A stretch of DNA of 64,000 bases from Isoetes taiwanensis. Lineage: Eukaryota; Streptophyta; Lycopodiopsida; Isoetales; Isoetaceae. The position numbers were made by a program, and so were the translations under genes. Position 1 is the first letter of the stretch. Each line of letters begins with the position of its first letter. The stretch covers positions 19,794,677 through 19,858,676 of the forward strand of contig JAJEKV010000011.1 in assembly GCA_021234155.1 (NCBI GenBank). Direction: 5' to 3'. This document shows positions 38,101 to 46,887 of this stretch, piece by piece. Under the pieces are notes generated by a model, which made no database searches, was not told the origin of the DNA, and saw only the letters and a list, made by a program, of their open reading frames with translations.

Positions 38101-41100
38101 AGCTGATTAACTTCTAGCTGAGTAAAATTCAGATTATCATTCATTATACTGTATTGAAAAGGTGGGATATTTCCCATAGAGAAACCCATCTCCTCAAACA
38201 CTTTAGATGTCCTTGAGAACCAACAGTACTTACCCTGGTCTGCCAATGTTTTAGACGACACATATGCCAACCAGGGAAGTCTTTTTTGATCTTCTTGTGA
38301 CTGTCTAAAACAGTGTAACTTATGTAAATGAGTCACTATTTGAAAGGCAATTTCAACATTCAGAGGTTTCGCATTAAATTCAGCAAGCATTCTATCATGG
38401 GGTACAGAATGTTTGCTTCTAATCATTCTAGAAAGAAGAGAAATTTGCAGCCTCTCCAGTTGACCCCAGTCATCGGCTCGTAGGTCAACTCCTCATATTT
38501 GTGCACTATATAAAGCTGCCGGCTTCACCAATGTGTCGAACAGGAAGAGCTTTGTATGAACATCTTGGAAATGGAGTCGGTAGCACTGTTTTTCTAGCTC
38601 TATCCTTTTGCAATCCTTGCCTGACCAGCCTCCCTCAATCTGAAAAGAGGGCCTGCAAACTCAACACCCAAGTAGGTGTATGTAGAAACAATTTCTACAG
38701 GTTGTCCTTGGAAAGTAAAAGAGTTATTTTTCGAATTTTTCCAAGAGGTATTAAAGACCATCACTTTGGTCTTGTAGAGATTTACTTGCAGCTCTCTATC
38801 TTTGCAAAAGGCTTCTAGGGCAGCCAAATGTTTTTGGAGATGGTGAGATTAGAACAACATCATCTGCATAAAGCAAAATTGGAATGCATTCCTGAGCAAG
38901 CATGGAGTCTTCTCCGAACAAAGTTTTCAAGCTCGTCAATGTAAACCCTTGTTTAACCCCAATTGTACTGGAAGCTTCCTCTGAAAACTGCCCATCTATT
39001 TTCACTCTACCTATTACATTCTCATATAACGTCAGAACTGCCCAGATCAGCACGTGAGAAAGCCCCAACATTTTGAGCCTCTGAAACAACCTGTTCCGAG
39101 GAATAGTATCAAAGGCTTTTCGGAAATCAACAAAACAGCAATAAACTTTACTCTTTCTTGCCTTCGCTTCCTCGATGATTGCCCTTAAAGAAAAAATATG
39201 ATCAATTGTGGAAAAGTTTTTCCTGAAACCAGCTTGTCCCTTGGCTCTAAGGCTGTGATTTTATGCAAAACCACTAACGACCATTTCCAATGCAGATCCA
39301 AACAGTTTTGCCATTACATGCCCAATCATAATTAGGCAATAATTAGTAGGATTCATAGAATTACCCGCCTTATGGATAGGCTTTATAACATTATTTGACC
39401 AAACCAGCGGGAAACCAATGCAAATAGCTTCCTTAAACAGATCTGCCACCACTGGTGCCAATGTCTTAGCCCCATGTATAATCATTTCAGCTTGTAATTC
39501 TTCACAATCTTTTGCTTTCCCTGTGTTTAACTTTTGTATGGCCCTTTCAATGAGATAGACCGTAAAAAAGGTAGAAGCTTGAGGCCTCGGATCTAGCTCG
39601 TCCTGAGAGAAATGTTGGTTCTTAACATTTAAGAGAGAGTTTGCATATGCTGACCGTACCCCTAGATCTTTTAAAGGACAATCTGATTTTCTAGCTGACA
39701 ATTTCCTCCAAGACCGCCCAGAAACATTACTATAAAGAATATTTAGTATGTGTTCTCTGTTTTTGGATTTGAAAGCCCTCTTTTTGCGCCGTGTCAATCT
39801 TTTATACTCAGCTTTAATTTCTGGTGCTATATCAGGGCTGAAGTTCAAAGCATGTTTCAACTTCCTGTGCAATGTTTTACAATCCTGGTCATACCAGCCA
39901 TTTTGAGGCATAGATCCAACTTTTTCCTGCTGTTCTTTGCATTCCCTGACAGAGTATGGAAAGCAACCTTTAGAAACTTCTAGCATGGCGTAAGATAAAA
40001 GCGCCTCTTTGTCCTCTAGTGAGCCCCTTTCCTCAATACCTTGGAGGTAAGAATTCAAGACATCATTATAAACCGTGTCCATGCAGTGATCGAACTCAAA
40101 ATGATAATCAAGTATCCTACCGATTGGTTTTGTTTCTACTTGAGTATGTGGTGATTTAATGGTAAAAACCAAAGGAACATGATCTCCTTTTGCAGGTTTC
40201 TTATCAACATAGAAAGAATCAATCTCACATATGAAGTCAGGAGAACCAATAAGATAGTCCACAACACTATTTCCACCTTTGTGCGGAAAACATGTGTATT
40301 TGGCAGAATCAGGCCATTGGAGGAGCCCGTTGTACATAATCAGGTTATGAATCTGCCCAAGCTTCAAAATGGGGAGTTGGATTTGTGAACAGACTAATGG
40401 CTTTCCAATGCATGAAATACCTCCATTCCATTATAACTCAGCAGTGCCCAATCTAAAACTGACAGCCAACCAGGTGAATCAGCTTATACGACATGATTTG
40501 GAGCAGCTTTATGTATCAAACTTCTATGTCAAAGACCTGGCTAAATCCTGCTACAGAGTCAGCATCTCCTACAATGGAACTTTTTAAACATTTGAGCTAA
40601 TCGTTTTATAGTAGACCTTCTAAATAAGGTGAGATTCTCAATGGGGTAGTTTAGGCTGTGATACCCATCAGCTGGAAATTGAGCCCGGGCATGCTAAACA
40701 GCTTAGCCAAGAGGCTCACTACATCATAAGAGGAACATATCAGTCGTTTCACAACCACCTTACAGCAACTCATGAAGTATTATGACCAGAATTGTGTTCA
40801 TTCTTCCTTGTTGATGAAGAGTTGTAACAGGTTGGGGGGTTTGATGGCTCCCCAAAGAGAAGGAAATTGCATGATATCAAAGGACTGACACTAACAACCT
40901 TTAAGAAGGTAAAAGGGGCAGCAAAACAAAGCATAAGCTTTCCTTTAGGCCAAATGCTTATACCAGAACATTCCTTGGAGCAGCCAGGATCATCTTTCTA
41001 GGAACCTTTCATTGATTTTTGATTAAGTTGTTTTAGTATTAATACCTTTTTAGGCTTTAGATCCTCTATTTTGTATGTATGCGGTCTCTTTCTTTCCTTC

Positions 41101-41363
41101 TTTCTTTGTTTCTTTCTTTCTGTCTTTCTTGCTTGCTTTGCTTTGCTTTGCTTGTGCAATATCAACCTAGATGTAGACACTCCGCCAACTTGAAAATCTG
41201 ACATATTGAATTAGAGAAAATTAAGACTAGGGATTATGACGCAGAAGCTCGGCAAATTTTGAAACTGCATGATACAGGTAGAGCTCTTAACACACTTGTT
41301 TTGTCTGTGAAATTACGTATTACTTTATCCCTTTTTTATTTAGAGTTTTTCATGAAGCTCTAA
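24610..41363 (+). CDS. Multi-exon gene of unrecognised function
   Basis: I do not recognise the product. Nine exons with GT-AG borders join without a phase conflict: 24744-24849, 25535-25607, 26740-26816, 27244-27293, 31875-31966, 32039-32288, 32353-32987, 41215-41277 and 41344-41363 (stop TAA). Together they give 455 codons including stop. An upstream exon at 24610-24678 (KYVGCYEELCIDIERTFEPD) has good splice sites but joins the next exon one base out of phase, so the start is unknown. Residues 1-110 look helical and charged (NAEEARILWDVSNIASTIDI; LLMMQRIATEVQKLKELRMN). The middle is polar and Ser-rich, like a disordered region, and the end (QLNDISEKIKTRDYDAEARQ) looks helical again. The introns of 4.6 and 8.2 kb are full of retrotransposon debris. 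The last two small exons are the least certain. Confidence 0.55.
28880..29310 (+). mobile_element. LINE 3' fragment with zinc-binding domain
   Basis: In one frame the sequence reads CPLGCGNKETSNHVMQCPWL ... FWQWASQL, matching the reverse-transcriptase zinc-binding domain of plant LINEs (compare CPLGCQASESLSHLFFCP at 18632-19564). After stops and frame changes, the usual tail follows (TICLWIIWKHRN near 29130). Nothing upstream of the domain was found. The fragment lies within the intron 27294-31874 of the unrecognised gene. Confidence 0.7.
29500..31330 (+). mobile_element. Heavily decayed Ty1/copia fragment
   Basis: TGGTATCAGAG at 29777-29787 matches the usual copia primer-binding site (initiator Met tRNA). 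Downstream come gag remnants (YMSQLKDLKKDLVNAGGDIS, 30341-30529), a broken zinc knuckle (CYHCDHKVQ, about 30665), a protease-side stretch (YVSYLPGLQTNLLSVSKFDS, about 30810), and the start of reverse transcriptase (EYSMLMKQNT ... LVPRPGHGS, about 31250-31305). Integrase is missing and frames are broken throughout. Paired LTRs could not be defined. It lies inside the intron 27294-31874. Confidence 0.7.
33000..34320. other. Intron sequence, no feature recognised
   Basis: The first part of the long intron of the unrecognised gene. Short open frames on both strands show no motif that I can name. Confidence 0.4.
34340..35103 (+). mobile_element. Old LINE copy (family 2), 5' part, plus strand
   Basis: A degraded copy of the same LINE family that fills 35.1-40.4 kb, but on the opposite strand. 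Readable pieces are a reverse-transcriptase lead-in (34340-34720), VGRVKIDGQW (about 34790), and GGEGCTLAQECIPILLYADD with the catalytic YADD (about 34925-34985). It stops at about 35100, where the tail of another copy begins. What looks like its continuation appears at 40372-40900. About 0.6 kb of the family consensus between those points is missing, so the junction is not a simple insertion. Confidence 0.7.
35104..35149. repeat. GAAA tetranucleotide repeat (LINE tail)
   Basis: About eleven copies of GAAA. On the minus strand this is the TTTC tail at the 3' end of the LINE copy at 35150-37012. The same repeat follows the 3' end of another copy at 37181-37200. Confidence 0.9.
35150..37012 (-). 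mobile_element. 5'-truncated LINE (family 2), copy A
   Basis: Reading from 37012 downwards: reverse transcriptase IGVKQGCPLSPTLFGLYIDE, the catalytic ILLYADDVVLIS (about 36850), LYKTKVMVFNTSW and TYTYLGVEF in the frame 37018-36479. Then comes the thumb and connection region in 36612-35827, with LFDTLVKPAALYGAQIWGVD. Finally there is a C-terminal zinc finger CPMCDLNMVESEEHFIFTCP in 35852-35295. Two frame changes separate these. The copy starts inside the palm domain, lacks endonuclease, and has its 3' UTR and TTTC tail at 35104-35300. It is very similar to copy B downstream, so the two are close in age. Confidence 0.85.
37013..37181 (-). mobile_element. LINE (family 2) 3'-end fragment, copy C
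   Basis: A third copy represented only by about 170 bases of 3' UTR and ORF end. It is nearly identical to the matching parts of copies A and B, and is wedged between the 5' break of A and the tail of B. The bases GAGACCATAACAT occur twice at the A/C junction (37006 and 37023). Confidence 0.75.
37182..40368 (-). mobile_element. Long LINE (family 2), copy B
   Basis: Reading downwards from 40368: an endonuclease-like N-terminal part (frame 40367-39261, with KLGQIHNLIMYNGLLQW, GGNSVVDYLIGSPDF and KGDHVPLVF, the conserved SDHxxL-type H region), then a linker and the start of reverse transcriptase. Frames 39089-38796 hold IPRNRLFQRLKMLGLS, GRVKIDGQF and LLYADDVVLIS; 38827-38600 and 38426-37827 hold the thumb; and 37839-37354 holds the CxxC zinc finger and the tail. 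It lacks the ORF2 start and has small deletions (the QGCPLSPTLF box is damaged). It ends in a GAAA/TTTC tail at 37181-37200. Confidence 0.85.
40372..40960 (+). mobile_element. Old LINE copy (family 2), 3' part, plus strand
   Basis: The frame 40369-40587 reads HEIPPFHYNSAVPNLKLTAN ... LIRHDLEQLYVSN, matching the connection region of copies A and B (IPPFHYSIMDDNLNFTQQE). Further on, LQQLMKYYDQNCVH at about 40755-40795 matches the family C-terminus. It probably continues the relic at 34340-35103, interrupted by copies A, B and C. Confidence 0.75.
41080..41156. repeat. TTTC/TTTGC-rich simple repeat
   Basis: Irregular repeats of CTTT and GCTTT on the plus strand, just before the small exon at 41215. 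Confidence 0.8.
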
Positions 41364-41369
41364 CCTAAT

Positions 41370-42205
41370 AGGAGTATACTGCTGATAGGTTTCTCATGAA
41401 ACGGGATGTCAATTGTTACACTACAAAAATTGCTGGATTTCAAGGTAAAAATTTTGTCTGAAACAAGGGCCTACCAATTAGTCTAGACGAATATTGCAAA
41501 ATTGACCCCTATAATGGGGCGATTCGTAAAGAAACTTAGGTGGTAAGGAGTGAAGACATACAAGAAATTATAGATAAATTTCTGTCATGTTAATGGTGTA
41601 ATCTTGACCACTAAACATGTACTCTTGGCAGACATGCTAGTGCATAATCTTTGAGAATGTGGAAGGCTGGCCTGTTTAGGCTCTGCTTTTTGAACTGCTG
41701 CCAATTTCTGTACAGTTTTGACTGGTGCAGGTGCTCCTTCAAATTCACGATCATATCGTAGTTGATGTACAATTTTCAATTTCCTTTGAGTGGTTTCTCT
41801 ATTAGGAACAGCCACCTCAATGCAATGCATAGACGAGGATAGCTGGTTGTTCTAGAGTCTCCATATGGAGGAAAGGGAGTTATTATAGAAGTAGTGAAGC
41901 TGCTGTATGTGACTAGGGACTGAGCTGACTGCGTTTGGAACTCCTGCAGGTTTGCCTCTACGCTGATGCAAGCGGCCAAAGGACTTGGTGCATTTAAGTT
42001 AGGAAATTCGTCTTGGGCAGTGGGCACAAAGAGTTCGATGGTGGACAGATTATTTGGTGGTGAAGGAATCTACCTATCCACTACAGCTCCAATTGACGAG
42101 ATGGGTGTTTGTCTTCAGTGGATGTGGTTTAAGATGATGGTGGTATATCAACCCCGACCTTCTGGATGTTGTCGGCTATAGTAATGACCCTTGAGTGACG
42201 AGTTT
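41370..42205. other. Unassigned sequence interrupted by the copia insertion
   Basis: Minus-strand open frames (41830-41585, 42027-41776) have fairly protein-like composition (for example KLKIVHQLRYDREFEGAPAP), but I cannot name a family, and the frame changes between them. The sequence continues after the copia element at 46888. It may be an old gene fragment. Confidence 0.3.
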
Positions 42206-42210
42206 GGTGG

Positions 42211-42465
42211 TGTTGAAGTATTCAAGCTGTAACATGCATGATGACTAGAAATGGCATGTGGAGATGGTTCAGGGTGGTGGCAGACCGTTGGATCTCTCTG
42301 TTTGATTCTTGTTACGTTCTTTTGTTGTTTACTACATATAGTAAGATTACGTTTCATCAGTTAGGAAACTCCATGTATTTAGGAGATGGTTCACGCTTGA
42401 ATAGATCGGTTTTTTTTCGTGAGCATTCTTGGTGTTGCGTTTTCGCTTGCACTCAAATTTGTTCA
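42211..42465 (+). repeat. Copia 5' LTR
   Basis: 255 bp, starting TGTTGAAGTA and ending TTGTTCA, with the standard TG...CA ends. It is followed at once by the primer-binding site. Confidence 0.95.
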
Positions 42466-42536
42466 TGGTATCAGAGCTTCCCTTAAACTGAAAGAAGAAA
42501 TTCTTAATTTGAGGAAAGATCTTATGGCATAGCAAC

Positions 42537-43378
42537 ATGGCAAGTTCAAATTCGATGTTGATGAATTTGAAACCTCAACCTTTCGATGGGAAAGGTTTTG
42601 AGGGATGGAAAAGGATGATCCGCCTCTATCTCAAGGCAGAATTACTCGGGGAGGTAGTGGATGGTACTGATCGTCCTCCAGCAGCTCCAAAGGAAGGGAC
42701 TGTGGGTAGTGCTGCGTATCATCAGGAGCGCCTCTTATGGCAGCAGAAGGAGAGCAAAGCATTGGCACGTATTGCCATTTGCTTATCAAAGGGCCAGCTG
42801 CAATTGGTTCGAGGGGAACTGGATAAAGGAAGCAAGCATCCATGGAATTTCTTGTCAAAAGATATGGTCAAAAGAGTGATATGGAATTGATGCAGCTGCA
42901 TACCGAACTTGAGGCTCTAAGTCTTCAAGATGGCCAGGATATTGGAAGTCATGTCAGTAAGATGCAAGAATACTTTGATTTCTTGGCTGATTCAGGAGAG
43001 GAAAGTGCCCTTTCAGAGGTTCAGTGAAAGATTTGTTTGTTCAAATCTCTACCCAAATCTTGGGGTATCACTGGGGACGGCATGCTGACAGGCAGAAAGG
43101 GAGCAACTTGGGAAGAACTTGTGGATGACCTGATCGAAATCTCCTTGATGCACAAGGAAAGGGGAGACAGATGTCGGCCAGAACAAGCATGTGTAATGCA
43201 AGTAAAAGGGAAGCCCTCAAACACAAATTCACGGGAGCATAACTCAGGAAACGGCAAAGCACCAACGGCACCCCAGCCTCAATAGGCTCGAGATGGCACC
43301 TTTTTAAAGAAAGATCAGTGCAGAACATGCAAGGGATTTGGCCATCATGCATACCAATGCCCTAGCAAGCCTTCATGA
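42537..43378 (+). pseudogene. Copia gag
   Basis: Starts MASSNSMLMNLKPQPFDGKG, then the UBN2-type gag domain. A frame change near 42830 moves to a second open frame (42842-43027), and a TGA at 43025 ends it. The frame 43037-43285 and its continuation lead to a CCHC zinc knuckle, CRTCKGFGHHAYQC (about 43321-43362), matching C-x2-C-x4-H-x4-C. Gag packages the element RNA. It is broken by at least three lesions. Confidence 0.85.
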
Positions 43379-44658
43379 TCCTCTCGTAATGCCTCCAAAT
43401 CCACAGAAGAAACAGCCCAGCATGTGGAAGCCTCTCCACTCAAAGAAGAGAGCTGCGTGATGGAGGAAGCGTGCATCACAGAAGAATTGCTTGCTAACTC
43501 CATAAAAATGGATGAAGATCCTAATCCCTGTGAAGAATTTTTTGATGTAAATCATTTGGCTTCTGTGGAATTTGTTCATGCTACGCTCATTCAGGAAGAA
43601 TGTCTTATTTTGGAAGATGATCTTCCTTTGGAAGAAGTACATCATGTCGTACAGGAAGGAAGGTCCAATTCTTACAATTCTTACTGTAGATTCTGGTTGT
43701 ACCTCAATTATGGTGAATCAAGGAGAATTGCTTCTCGACAGGATTGCTAGTGACGGGGTGTCCAATTGGGCTCCCAGGCAGAAATTCCCATTGAAGCACG
43801 AGGGGTTTTTAAGTTTCCTCTATCAGCTGGAGAAACCTTGTTCATCTCTGATGCATTATTTGTTCCCAACCTTCGCAAGAACCTCCAATCTGTTGCAAAG
43901 ATTGCTGATGCTGGATTAAACACCACCTTCACTGATGATGCTGTGTATTTTTTTCCCCGAACTCTTCGTAGGCCAGGTTTGCCTCTTGCTCAAGGGTTAC
44001 GAATGGGAATCTGTCTACACCGGATCAAGCTCTCCTCACCGCAACTCATGCTGTTTCTCTTGATATCTAGCATAAACGGATGGCTCATGTCAATCCTCTT
44101 TCTCTCAAGTATATGCGTAAGAAGAGTTTAGCATCTGGATTTCACATTGCAAACTTTGACGATCTGGGCATTTGTCATGCTTGTATGTTTGGGAAGCATT
44201 GCAGGAGGTCGTTCACCGCTTTGGGCACCCGTGCATCAACCATTCTTGATCTCATTCATTCGGACCTTTGTGGTCCCATGGAGATACAGAGCAGATAAGG
44301 CAATCTCTATTTTATTACTTTTGTTGATTGTAGCAGGTGTATGCAGGCTTATTTTTTGAAGAAGAGGAGTCAAGCACTTGAGGCCTTCACAGCCTACAAA
44401 GCCTCAGTAGAGACTCAAACAGGAAAGCGCATTAAATGTTTAAGGACAGATGGAGGTGGAGAGTTCTTAAGCAATCTTTTTCAGACCATGTGCATTGATG
44501 CAGGGATTCATAGGCAGCTTACAACACGGCATACTCCTCAGCAGAATGGAGTTGCCGAGCGGAAAAATCGCACCATCTGTGAGGCTCCCAAGGGCCTTTT
44601 GTTTCAAGCGGAATTGAGCAAGCTCTTTTGGGAGGAGGCCGGGAAAAACACCACATGA
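43379..44658 (+). pseudogene. Copia protease and integrase
   Basis: The protease active site appears as VDSGCT (about 43690) in the frame 43572-43919. The GAG-pre-integrase zinc finger follows in 44080-44298 with HVNPLSLKYM ... CHACMFGKHCRRSF. The integrase core is LDLIHSDLCGPME (first D, about 44250), LRTDGGGEFLS (second D, about 44450) and QQNGVAERKNRT (E, about 44550), so the DDE residues are all present. Stops at 44296 and 44656 and frame changes split the region. Confidence 0.85.
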
Positions 44659-44680
44659 GGTATGGTTTGGACAAAAGCCT

Positions 44681-46669
44681 ATGTTTCTCATCTCCGAATT
44701 TTTGGTAGTATTGTCTATATGCATATTCACAAGGATCTCAGGTCCAAATTTGATGACAAGAGTGTCCAACTGCAGATTTTTGGGATATTCTCCAAATCAT
44801 AAGGGATACAAATGCTTTGATCCCATCTCTAACAAAGTCATTGTCAGTACGGATGTTCATTTTGATGAATTGAGCATTCCTAAAGATCATTCGGTTCCTG
44901 AATCATTGGATACAGACTTTGTGGATTGGAACATTTTGGTTCAAGACACTTCCTTTTTTGTTGATCAAGAAGCTGAGCGACTCGCCAATCTTCCTTTGCC
45001 TGCAGAACCACATGTTGAAGCCACCCTTGCACCTACAACACCTCCAGTACCTCCTGCACCAATTCCTGATGTTCTCGTCTCAGATCTACATGCTGCCGCA
45101 CCCACAATACCTACAGCAAAACCTGCTGCACCTGATCATGCCCACATCGACCTTGCTTTTCCTCCACCAGCATCATCGGTTATTAATCCCTCCACAAGAC
45201 TCCAACGATCTCATCGAACTCGCATTCCCTTAGTGCCTCTTCCTGCTGGACGCAAGGTTTCAAAGAAGGTTCAACCGGATGGTTCTCTTGATCGTTATAA
45301 AGCCTGTCTAATTGCACGAGGTTTCACACAGGTCCATGGCATGGATTATGATGAAACGTCTCCTGCTGTTAGGATGAATAGTCTCCGCACTATTCTTGCC
45401 GTGGCGCCCAGATTTGCTTGGGAGATTTTTCAGTTGGATGTCCAGACTGCTTTTTTGCACGGAGAACTGGAAGAAGAGATTTTCATGAGGCAACCTCCTG
45501 GTTTTGAGGATTTGGCTCACCCTCATTATGTCTGCAAACTTCAGAAAGCTATTTATGGCTTGAAACAAGTATCTCGTGCGTGGTATCAGAAATTTGACTT
45601 GGTCCTTCACACCATGCATTTCACTCCCTCAGATATTGATCCTAATGTGTACTTAAAGCTCTGTGATCAGTCTATCACCATTATGCTTCTCTAGGTTGAT
45701 GATCTGTTGCTTATTGGGAACAATCGATCTGATCTAGACCAGGTTCACCATCATTTGTGCAGTCATTTCTCTATGAAGTTTTTGGGCGATGCATCCTTTT
45801 TCCTTGGCATCCACATCCGCAGAGACCGTCATCAGCGCATTCTTCAACTCGACCAGCAGCGCTATATTAGTGATATTTTGCACCGTTTTCACATGCATGA
45901 GTTACATGCCACTGCTACTCCATGGAGACCAATTTGAGACTCTTTTGATCACATCCAACAGCCCTCTTCCTTACCCGACCTCCCTTATCGTTCTTTGATA
46001 GGAAGTTTGATGTACTTGATGGTCTGCACACGCCCAGATATTTGTTTTTAGGTCATCACTCTTAGCCAATTCAGCGATAAGTACACTGATTTGCATTGGA
46101 TGCTTGGAAAAAGACTTCTTCGATACTTGCAGGGTACTCAATTTGTTGGAGTCACTTACGTTTCCCAGAATTTTCTGGATCTCAGTTCTCACGGTCCACT
46201 ACCGGATGCTGCTATCTTTACTATGGTGCCCCAGTTGGGTGGCTTTCCAAGAAGCAATCAACGGTTGCTCGTTCTTCTGCTGAGGCCGAATATTTAGCTT
46301 TATCACATGGTGCCAGGGATCTCATTGCTTTTGTTCGGATCTTAGAATATGCTCAGGCCCCTCCTATTCATTACGTCTGTGTCTCAGTTGATAATCAGAG
46401 TGCTATTAAACTTGCTGCTGTTCCTGCTCATCGTCCCAAAACGAATCACATTCCTATTCACTACCATTATGTTAGAGATCAGATTGATAACTGGTTTCAT
46501 CCGACCTGAGTATTTGCCTACCAAAGATATGCTTGCAGATACCTTCACGAAAGCCCTTCCTAGACAAACCTTTTGTCACCATCGACATTGCCTCGGCATC
46601 ACTGATTTCCCTGTCCAGCTTGAAGGGGGAACGTTGAAGTATTCAAGCTGTAACATGCATGATGACTAG
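44681..46669 (+). pseudogene. Copia reverse transcriptase and RNase H
   Basis: The frame 44681-45694 holds the integrase C-terminus (GYSPNHKGYKCFDP), a Pro-rich linker and reverse transcriptase (ARGFTQVHGMDYDETSPAVR, QLDVQTAFLHGELEEEIFM, LQKAIYGLKQ). The stop TAG at 45692-45694 falls on the tyrosine of the catalytic YVDD box, leaving VDD after it. The frame resumes at 45707-45937 (GDASFFLGI). RNase H is in 46096-46509 (ARSSAEAEYLALSHGARDL) and ends with LPTKDMLADTFTKALP near 46545 in another frame. Confidence 0.9.
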
Positions 46670-46882
46670 AAATGGCACGTGGAGATGGTTCAGGGTGGTG
46701 GCAGACCGTTGGATCTCTCTGTTTGATTCCTGTTATGTTCTTTTGTTGTTTACTACATATAGTAAGATTACGTTTCCTCAGTTAGGAAACTCCATGTATT
46801 TAGATGGTTCACGCTGAATAGATCGGTCTTTTTTCGTGAGCATTCTTGGTGTTGCGTTTTCGCTTGCACTCAAATTTGTTCA
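46632..46882 (+). repeat. Copia 3' LTR
   Basis: 251 bp, nearly identical to the 5' LTR but starting CG instead of TG and lacking a few bases near GTATTTAGATGG. Preceded by the polypurine tract and followed by GGTGG. Confidence 0.95.
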
Positions 46883-46887
46883 GGTGG

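Larger units (their letters stand above)
42206..46887 (+). mobile_element. Full-length Ty1/copia retrotransposon with TSD
   Basis: Two LTRs (42211-42465 and 46632-46882) bound a complete gag-pol region, with integrase before reverse transcriptase, the copia order. A 5 bp direct repeat GGTGG at 42206-42210 and 46883-46887 is the target duplication. The primer-binding site is TGGTATCAGAGC at 42466-42477, and the polypurine tract GAAGGGGGAA is at 46622-46631. The LTRs differ at only a few per cent of positions (including a short deletion), so the insertion is fairly recent. Several in-frame stops make it non-autonomous now. Confidence 0.95.

Noticed and set aside
41585-42027. Minus-strand gene next to the copia element
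   Set aside because: Composition is protein-like, but frames change, no splice sites fit and no family can be named; kept only as unassigned sequence.
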